DNA from: G963667675 sp965249215
Lineage (GTDB): Bacteria > Chloroflexota > Dehalococcoidia > Lucifugimonadales > UBA3495
Direction: 5' to 3'
Length of the DNA: 64,000 nt
Assembly (NCBI GenBank): GCA_965249215.1
Contig: CBDFLN010000002.1
Coordinates: 124,001-188,000 of the forward strand
The stretch's first letter is position 1; each line of letters starts with the position of its first letter. Made by a program: the position numbers and the translations under genes. The notes under the pieces are model-generated. The model was not told where the DNA came from, did no database searches, and was given only the letters and a program-made list of their open reading frames with translations. Below are positions 58,701-64,000 of the stretch, piece after piece.

Positions 58701-58747
58701 GTCACCCTCATTCCAACCTTCCCCCTTTAGAATGGGGAAGGGGTGAC
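58701..58747. repeat. Inverted repeat of the C-rich/G-rich type after pdxA
   Basis: Outer arms GTCACCC and GGGTGAC enclose inner arms CCTTCCCCC and GGGGAAGG around AGAA. It resembles the element at 3100-3170 and could also serve as a transcription end. Confidence 0.55.
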
Positions 58748-58789
58748 CCCCCGTTCGCCCTTCGATTTCCCTCAGGACGAACGGGCCGC

Positions 58790-58960
58790 CCGCCCTACCC
58801 GCCCTACCACCCGCCCTACCCGCCCTACCCGCCCTACCCGCCCTACCCGCCCTACCACCCGCCCTACCCGCCCTACCCGCCCTACCACCCGCCCTACCCG
58901 CCCTACCCGCCCTACCACCCGCCCTACCCGCCCTACCCGCCCTACCACCCGCCCTACCCG
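58790..58960. repeat. Minisatellite of 9-bp units in a 30-bp higher-order pattern
   Basis: CGCCCTACC units repeat in tandem, and after every three units there is usually an extra ACC, giving a 30-base super-repeat. If translated it would read (Arg-Pro-Thr)n with extra Thr. No start signal or conserved product supports a gene, and the tract ends at a dispersed palindrome. Confidence 0.9.
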
Positions 58961-58984
58961 TCATTCCCGCGCAGGCGGGAATCT
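58961..58984. repeat. Dispersed palindrome, copy 2
   Basis: This 24-base sequence, centred on ATTCCCGC-GCAG-GCGGGAAT, is identical to that at 53621-53644. It directly follows the 9-bp minisatellite. Confidence 0.8.
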
Positions 58985-59026
58985 CTCGTCCCTGAATCGG
59001 ACCGTCGTCGGTTGGGGCGTAGACCC

Positions 59027-60060
59027 CCTAAACTCACAAACGAAGTGCAACACCTTGTTAAGGTGTTGGCATGGGAAAACATTATAAGCATGTCGCCATT
59101 GACGAACGGTGTGAAATGGCCCGTCTACGAGCCCAGGGACAGACAGTCCGCCAAATCGCGGCAGGTCTGGATCGCGCGCCATCAACAGTTGCTAGGGAGC
59201 TGAAGCGCAATGGCTCACGGACCCAGGGATACCAGCCGGTGTACGCCAGCCAGCCAGCCCACGCCCGCCGCTGGCGTGGCTCCAAGCTGGATAGGGACGC
59301 CGCTTTGCGAGAGCAGGTTCTGGCACGCCTCAAACTGGGCTGTTCTCCTGAGCAGGTTGCCGGCCGCATGGCCCGGGAGTCAGGTAAGAAAGTCATCTCC
59401 CACGAGAGCATCTACCGCTTCGTCTACGCCCAGATGGCCCGTAAGGAGGACTATTCCTGGCGCCGCTACCTGCCTCGGAGCAAGTGGAAGCGGGGCTGGC
59501 GGGGGCGTAGGGGAGGCAGTCCTGTCTCTTTCATGGCTAAGCGACGCCCCATCGCCGAACGCCCTGAGAGCGCCGCTGATCGCCGAACCCCAGGGCATTG
59601 GGAGGCGGACCTGATGCTGTTCAGAACCTACGGACATGCTGTGCTCACCATGCACGAGCGCCACTCCCGCATCCTCATAGCCCTCAGACCCCCTGGCAAG
59701 GCGTCCGGCCCCATAGCCGACGCCATGGCCCAAGTGCTGGGACAGTTTCCTCCCGAAATGCGCCGGTCGGTGACCTTCGACAACGGGACCGAGTTTGCCC
59801 GCCATCATCAGCTGCACGATCTGGGCATCGAGACCTTCTTCTGCGATACCCATTCTCCCTGGCAGAAGGGCGGAGTGGAGAACGCCATCGGCCGGCTGCG
59901 ACGGAGCTTGCCCCGCAAGACCGACCTCGCCGCATTGTCTCAAGAACGGTTTACACAAATGCTTCAGGCCTACAACAATACCCCTCGCAAGTGCCTGGGC
60001 TACAGGACCCCGGCAGAGATTTTCTTGGACCAGGTGTTGCACTTCGTTTGTGAGTTTAGG
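59027..60060 (+). mobile_element. Complete IS30-family insertion sequence
   Basis: The 1034-base element is bounded by perfect 29-base inverted repeats: CCTAAACTCACAAACGAAG... at 59027-59055 and its complement at 60032-60060. The flanks carry a possible 3-base target duplication CCC (59024-59026 and 60061-60063). Joining the flanks restores a GACCCCCGCCTTCGCGGGGG palindrome, so the target was a hairpin sequence. Confidence 0.92.
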
Positions 60061-60081
60061 CCCCCGCCTTCGCGGGGGTGA
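59071..60081 (+). CDS. IS30-family transposase
   Basis: A 336-residue transposase with an N-terminal helix-turn-helix (IAAGLDRAPSTVARELKRN). The second conserved helical domain contains SPEQVAGRMARE and ISHESIYRFVYA. Catalytic D180 (GHWEAD), D237 (TFDNGTEF) and E270 (GGVENAIGRLRR) are in place. The frame is intact. It runs through the right inverted repeat and stops at 60081, 21 bases outside the element, so its last seven residues come from the target DNA. Confidence 0.93.
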   Translation: MGKHYKHVAIDERCEMARLRAQGQTVRQIAAGLDRAPSTVARELKRNGSRTQGYQPVYASQPAHARRWRGSKLDRDAALREQVLARLKLGCSPEQVAGRMARESGKKVISHESIYRFVYAQMARKEDYSWRRYLPRSKWKRGWRGRRGGSPVSFMAKRRPIAERPESAADRRTPGHWEADLMLFRTYGHAVLTMHERHSRILIALRPPGKASGPIADAMAQVLGQFPPEMRRSVTFDNGTEFARHHQLHDLGIETFFCDTHSPWQKGGVENAIGRLRRSLPRKTDLAALSQERFTQMLQAYNNTPRKCLGYRTPAEIFLDQVLHFVCEFRPPPSRG

Positions 60082-60280
60082 CGGGTGCAAGCAGGAGGGT
60101 GACGGGGAAAGTGTGCGGGGATCTGGCCCGGCCGACTCGCCGGACGTCCTGAACTCTTTGAAGCAAACGAACGGAACAACACCCGATGGGCCGCAATTTC
60201 CCTCCCCATGGGCCCTCCCCGTAAGTTATAATGAAAACTGCTATGACCTCCCATCGACTCTATTCAGCCGGCGGCCGCTT

Positions 60281-61081
60281 ATGAACCTGGCCTTTATAGG
60301 CGGAGGGGTTATGGCCGAAGCCATCCTCAAAGGAGCGCTGGCCGCCGGCCTGGCCCGCAGCAATGACGTCCGCGTCGGCGAACCTGTCGCTGCCCGCCGC
60401 CACTACCTCAGCGAGGGCTACCGTATAACCGCGGTAGACGACAACCGCAGCGCGGCCGGCGACGCCCAGCTGGTTATCTTGGCGGTCAAGCCCCAGGATT
60501 TGGGTCAAGTCTTCCGGCAGCTCAATGGCGTCTTGACGCAGGAGCAGGCCGTGCTTTCCATCGTGGCCGGCGCAAAGATGTCAACCCTGGCCGGGGGCCT
60601 CGGCTTCGAGGCCGTCATTCGCGCCATGCCCAATACCCCTGCGCAGGTCGGTCAGGGCATGAGCGTATGGACCTGCAGCCCCGCCGTCCCCGCGCCCCTG
60701 CGCGAACTGGCCCAAGAAGTACTTGAGACCGTGGGCCGCCAAATCTACGTGGACGACGAAAAATACCTGGACATGGCCACCGCCCTAAACGGCAGCGGTC
60801 CCGCTTATCTCTTTCTGGTGGTCGAAGCACTCATCGACGCCGGGGTGTACGTGGGCCTACCCCGGCCCATGGCCCGGACTATAGCATTGCAGACCGTTTA
60901 CGGCAGCGCCAAGCTGCTGTTGGATACCGGCCAGCACCCCTCTCTGCTAAAGGACATGGTGGTATCCCCGGGAGGCACCACCGCCGAGGCCCTGCAGGTA
61001 TTGGAGCGGAAAGGCGTCCCCGCAGCCTTCGTAGAGGCTGTCGACGCCGCCTACCGGAAGTCCCTCACGTTGGGATCATAG
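60281..61081 (+). CDS. proC: Pyrroline-5-carboxylate reductase
   Basis: The 266-residue enzyme makes proline, the last step of its synthesis. The Rossmann loop MNLAFIGGGVMAEAIL opens the protein, followed by LAVKPQDLG, RAMPNTPAQVGQGMSV, and the C-terminal dimer domain with ALNGSGPAYLFLVVEAL and MVVSPGGTTAEALQVLE. The ATG at 60281 is chosen from this conserved start; a longer frame reaching into the IS30 element is spurious. A TATAAT lies at 60227-60232 without a good -35. It heads proC-yggT. Confidence 0.95.
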   Translation: MNLAFIGGGVMAEAILKGALAAGLARSNDVRVGEPVAARRHYLSEGYRITAVDDNRSAAGDAQLVILAVKPQDLGQVFRQLNGVLTQEQAVLSIVAGAKMSTLAGGLGFEAVIRAMPNTPAQVGQGMSVWTCSPAVPAPLRELAQEVLETVGRQIYVDDEKYLDMATALNGSGPAYLFLVVEALIDAGVYVGLPRPMARTIALQTVYGSAKLLLDTGQHPSLLKDMVVSPGGTTAEALQVLERKGVPAAFVEAVDAAYRKSLTLGS

Positions 61082-61092
61082 TAGGGTAAACC

Positions 61093-61356
61093 GTGATCGT
61101 CATTCTTGACTACATCATCATCCTGTTCACCATTGCCATCTTCACCAGGGTAATCCTTTCTTTCGTCATCCCCATGGCCGGCGCTCGCCCCCACCCCTTG
61201 CTGCTCAGTATCAACCAGGTGGTCAACCAGATAACTGAGCCTATCCTGGGACCCATCCGGCGCGTCTTGCCTACCCTCGGCATGTTTGACTTCAGCCCCA
61301 TGGTTGCCCTTGTCATTCTGTGGTTGATTCGAGCGGCGATAGCCGGCAGCATATAG
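61093..61356 (+). CDS. YggT-family membrane protein
   Basis: The 87-residue protein has two transmembrane helices (about 5-27 and 65-85) around the YggT signature NQVVNQITEPILGPIRRVLP. YggT proteins are small inner-membrane proteins linked to division or osmotic homeostasis and often sit beside proC, as here, 11 bases downstream. The start is GTG. Confidence 0.88.
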   Translation: MIVILDYIIILFTIAIFTRVILSFVIPMAGARPHPLLLSINQVVNQITEPILGPIRRVLPTLGMFDFSPMVALVILWLIRAAIAGSI

Positions 61357-61428
61357 CCCCTGCGCCTTGACCCGGTATCCGGGCGGCTATACAATCGATT
61401 TTCAAACCCCCTCCGGCGAATAGCGGTC

Positions 61429-61773
61429 ATGCATCAACAAGAAATGCTCAAGGGCAACACCGAGAGCGTGCTCCTGGCCCTTCTGGAAACGGAGCCGATG
61501 TACGGCTACCAAATCGTCAAGGAAGTGGAGCAGCGCAGCAGCGGCTACTTCGAGTTCAAAGAGGGCACCCTCTATCCCGCCCTGCACCGCCTGGAGCGGG
61601 CCGGCTTTATTGCAGGACGGTGGCAGGACACTGCCAACGGCATTCGCCGCCGATACTACCAAATCACCGTCCGGGGCCGCCAGGCCCTGATGGACCGCCT
61701 CCAAGAATGGCAGCGCTTCAGCCGGGCCATGGACTCCATCATGCTTCCCGACAGTTCGTTGACCCAGGGATAG
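61429..61773 (+). CDS. PadR-family transcriptional regulator
   Basis: A 114-residue winged-helix regulator. LKGNTESVLLALLETEPMYGYQIVKEVEQRSSG and FKEGTLYPALHRLERAGFI are the PadR signature, followed by the wing NGIRRRYYQITVRGRQAL and a short dimerisation helix. It precedes, by seven bases, a HAAS-type membrane protein. That pairing is common and suggests the regulator controls its neighbour and senses membrane-active compounds. Confidence 0.92.
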   Translation: MHQQEMLKGNTESVLLALLETEPMYGYQIVKEVEQRSSGYFEFKEGTLYPALHRLERAGFIAGRWQDTANGIRRRYYQITVRGRQALMDRLQEWQRFSRAMDSIMLPDSSLTQG

Positions 61774-61780
61774 GCCCACC

Positions 61781-62791
61781 ATGGCAGTGGAATTTACTGA
61801 CTATCTCCATTCCCTGGCACGGCGTCTTCACTTGGAGCCCAACCAGGAGCAGGACATTATCCTCGAACTGGAGGGCCACCTGGAGGACAAGGTCGCCGAC
61901 CTGGAAGCCAGGGGCCATGGCCGGGAAGCCGCATCGCGAATCGCCGTTGAGGAAATGGGAGCCCCCGAGACGGTAGCCAGCGGCATGTATACCGTGCACA
62001 GCCCCGGCGTGTGGCGCGACGTTGTGCTGGCGGTCGTACCCCATTTCTTGCTGGCCTCCCTCTTCGCCCTTCACCTCTGGAGCCACTATTTCCTGGTTGC
62101 CTTGCTCCTAATCGGCATAGCCCTGGTCACCTGGCGCAATTGGCGGGCCGGCAACCCCAGCAAGTGGTCCTACTCCTGGATGGGCTATACCCTGGCAGCC
62201 CCCACCCTGTCCTGGTTGCTTTCGTTGATAACCCTGGCCTATGGCGGTTGGACGCTGGTCACCACTGGCAGCCTGCCCTTCAACGTAGTTCTCTTTGTGT
62301 TGCTCATCGGCTATGTTCCCTTCTCCATGTGGATTGTCTTTGGCGCGGCCCGTAAGGTCATGCAGCGCGACTGGCTTCTGGCCTCTCTCACCGCTCTGCC
62401 CTTCCCCTTCTTGACTTCCTGGGTGCTCTTCCTCAACTGGCAGGGCGGCCTTTGGCGGGACCACGCCGAGCGGATGCAGAGCACCGATACAGCCCAGGCT
62501 TTCATCTTCCTGGCCTTGGCTGTCACCACCGCGGTATTCCTCAAAGTCGGCCCTCGCCCGCTGAAGATTGGCCTGCTCACACTGATTACTGCCGTTTTGG
62601 TTGCCATCTCCGCCGCCTCTCTTCCCGTCTCCTTGGGCTTCCTCGCCATCTTGCTGATAATAGTGGCCTCCGTCGTTTTTCTCCTCAGCCCTGCGGTGCT
62701 GGAGTCGCGCCTGAATGACCGCTATGCGCGGCGGACGCTGGACGCATCCGGCGGCCAGGTAGTTACCCATTGGTTCAGCGACATGACGTAG
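61781..62791 (+). CDS. Membrane protein with N-terminal HAAS-like domain, PadR partner
   Basis: The 336-residue protein starts with a soluble helical domain (residues about 1-65, FTDYLHSLARRLHLEPNQEQDIILELEGHLED...EEMGAP) of the HAAS/permease-prefix type, often found next to PadR regulators. Seven or eight hydrophobic segments follow. No transporter or enzymatic motif is visible. The stop lies 22 bases inside the degV gene if the TTG start of degV is right. Confidence 0.75.
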   Translation: MAVEFTDYLHSLARRLHLEPNQEQDIILELEGHLEDKVADLEARGHGREAASRIAVEEMGAPETVASGMYTVHSPGVWRDVVLAVVPHFLLASLFALHLWSHYFLVALLLIGIALVTWRNWRAGNPSKWSYSWMGYTLAAPTLSWLLSLITLAYGGWTLVTTGSLPFNVVLFVLLIGYVPFSMWIVFGAARKVMQRDWLLASLTALPFPFLTSWVLFLNWQGGLWRDHAERMQSTDTAQAFIFLALAVTTAVFLKVGPRPLKIGLLTLITAVLVAISAASLPVSLGFLAILLIIVASVVFLLSPAVLESRLNDRYARRTLDASGGQVVTHWFSDMT

Positions 62792-63678
62792 CCGTGGTGG
62801 TGGACAGCAGTTGCTGTCTGCCGCCGGAACTCCTGCGCCAGTGGAATATCACCGTCGTTCCCCACCAACTGGTAATTGGCGACCGCTCTTTTCGAGACGG
62901 CGTAGACATCCGGCCCGATGAGTTCTATCGCCTGCTCGCCCGGGATGATCACACTGCCCTGTCCACCGCCGCTCCCCAGCCCGGCCACTTCCTGGAGGGA
63001 TTCCTCGCCGCAGGTCGGCTGGCGCCCAACGTTCTGTGCTTGACCCTCCCCACCGAGTTCAGCGCCGCCTACCGCTCCGCCTGCGCCGCGGCGGAGGCGG
63101 CCGACGGCAGGTTGGCAGGCGCCAAGGTCCAGGTCTTGGACAGCCGCGCCGCCGCCGGAGGCTCCGGCCTGGTCGCTCTCGCCGCTGCCCGCTGGGCCGC
63201 GGAGGGCTTGCGCCTGGATGATATTGCGGCCCGCGTCCAGCGACTGTCGCCCCGGGTAGGTCTCCTGGCCTTTCTGGACACCGTCCGCTACCTTAGACGC
63301 AGCGGACGCGTGCGGGCGCTTGACGCTTGGGCCGGCGCCCTGTTCAACATTAAGCCCCTTACCGAGCTGCGCCAGGGCGAGGCCCGTATGCTGGACAAGC
63401 CCCGGGGACGGGCCAATGCCGCCCGGCGCCTGTTGGACGTGATGCGCCAGCGGGTCGCCGGAAAGCCTGTCGTCGTCAACGTCATGGAAGCCGATGCCCC
63501 TCAAGACGCCCAGGAACTTTGCCGGCAAATCCAGGCTGAGTTCGACTGCCGAGAAATCATCAACAGCCAGTTCACCCCGGTGATGGGCCTGCACACCGGC
63601 CCAGGGTTGCTGGGCGTTGCATTCTACGTGGATGACGGCGTTGATGACGGAGACGGCGGAGCGCCGGAGGGCCCGTGA
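62770..63678 (+). CDS. DegV-family fatty-acid-binding protein
   Basis: A 302-residue DegV protein, similar to FakB, which presents exogenous fatty acids to a FakA kinase. The N-terminal VAVVVDSSCCLPPELLRQWNITVVP and LSTAAPQPGHFLEGF are typical. So is the C-terminal domain around LLAFLDTVRYLRRSGRV and FNIKPLTEL. The conserved fatty acid-phosphate contacts (Ser/Thr in STAAPQ) are present. No fakA is visible nearby. The TTG start overlaps the preceding gene by 22 bases. Confidence 0.88.
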   Translation: MVQRHDVAVVVDSSCCLPPELLRQWNITVVPHQLVIGDRSFRDGVDIRPDEFYRLLARDDHTALSTAAPQPGHFLEGFLAAGRLAPNVLCLTLPTEFSAAYRSACAAAEAADGRLAGAKVQVLDSRAAAGGSGLVALAAARWAAEGLRLDDIAARVQRLSPRVGLLAFLDTVRYLRRSGRVRALDAWAGALFNIKPLTELRQGEARMLDKPRGRANAARRLLDVMRQRVAGKPVVVNVMEADAPQDAQELCRQIQAEFDCREIINSQFTPVMGLHTGPGLLGVAFYVDDGVDDGDGGAPEGP

Positions 63679-64000
63679 TGAACGATCAATTGAACGATCG
63701 GGCGCGCCGCGACGCCGCCTTAGCCAGGGACGCGCTGGAACTCCACCGCCCGCCCCGCCAGGGCGGCCCTCCCGCGGGTGTCCTGGTCGCCTTGAGCGGC
63801 CCGCCCGGCGTAGGCAAGTCCCATTTCGCCGCGCAGCTGGCCGAAAAACTCCCCTGCGTCGTCCTGGAAAGCGACCGCATTCGCAAGCTCCTGGTCGCCA
63901 AACCCCGGTACACCGGGCAAGAGCACGGCCGCGTCTTCGCCGTATGCCATCTCCTCGTGGAAGAATGCCTGGCCCGCGGCCATCGCGTCGTCTTCGACGC
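63678..64000 (+). CDS. P-loop kinase / AAA_33-type ATP-binding protein (3' truncated by window end)
   Basis: The ATG at 63678 overlaps the degV stop (ATGA). The 107 visible codons include the Walker A VALSGPPGVGKSHFAAQLAE near residue 40 and a following SDRIRKLL segment. RGHRVVFDA at the window edge leads into the Walker B-like strand. This pattern fits small-molecule or zeta-toxin-like kinases of the AAA_33 group. The rest of the gene lies outside the window, so its function cannot be resolved. Confidence 0.75.
   Translation, partial: MNDQLNDRARRDAALARDALELHRPPRQGGPPAGVLVALSGPPGVGKSHFAAQLAEKLPCVVLESDRIRKLLVAKPRYTGQEHGRVFAVCHLLVEECLARGHRVVFD

Noticed and set aside
57894..58964. Minus-strand frame of 356 codons reading (Gly-Arg-Ala)n at its start
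   Set aside because: It is antisense to pdxA plus the 9-bp minisatellite. The repeat simply keeps the frame open.
59795..60280. N-terminal extension of proC into the IS30 element
   Set aside because: The frame is open by chance. Homology and the Rossmann motif begin at the ATG at 60281.

Overview
The window is GC-rich, densely coded bacterial DNA. Gene content best fits a Chloroflexota lineage, probably Dehalococcoidia/SAR202-like; this is inferred from gene content, not from a marker alignment. Pointers are a class II (B12-dependent) ribonucleotide reductase with NrdR control, a KorA/KorB 2-oxoacid:ferredoxin oxidoreductase, a CxxxY-type CcmE, lipoproteins with long Thr-Pro linkers, and a division cluster reduced to rsmH-ftsA-ftsZ with no mur genes beside it. 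No tRNA, rRNA or CRISPR array was seen.

Layout. 0-3.7 kb: the tail of a probable sufS, two tandem SufU-type Fe-S scaffolds, a convergent peptide-type ABC substrate-binding lipoprotein and a DinB-like protein. 3.7-12.2 kb is accessory: small orphan genes, an IS1380-type transposase, a CoiA-like protein and a 1199-residue lipoprotein in which 35-residue tandem repeats precede an HExxH peptidase domain and a duplicated module flanks both. 12.2-19.5 kb: pyrG (with a near-consensus promoter), a transaldolase-family aldolase, rho, a FIST protein, a leaderless Peripla_BP_6 protein and an SDR. 19.5-27.4 kb is a lower-GC, leftward putative defence island: orphan HicB, a three-gene TIGR04255 cassette, a type I restriction system with fused HsdM-HsdS, a GxxExxY protein whose 3' end is tandemly triplicated, and HsdR. 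An FAH-family enzyme follows.

28.5-31.7 kb: ccmABCDE for heme export and cytochrome c maturation. 31.7-34.3 kb: korB/korA, leftward. 34.7-44.7 kb is a long, tightly packed rightward housekeeping run: dprA, topA, xer recombinase, aroQ, pepP, efp, xseA, xseB, a PHP phosphoesterase and a formyltransferase-like protein. 44.7-48.5 kb runs leftward: ferredoxin, clpX, clpP and tig, the chaperone-protease set. 48.7-53.2 kb: rsmH, ftsA and ftsZ, closed by a hairpin terminator.

53.2-57.6 kb: a minisatellite, then nrdR, a small downstream gene and nrdJ. The nrdR and nrdJ promoters share one design (TTGACT, 17 bp, TAAAAT), each followed by two NrdR-box-like cores exactly 31 bp apart, so they look like one autoregulated circuit. 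57.6-64 kb: pdxA-family dehydrogenase, a second minisatellite, a complete IS30-family element with perfect 29-bp inverted repeats inserted in a palindrome, then proC, yggT, a PadR regulator with a membrane partner, degV and a truncated P-loop kinase.
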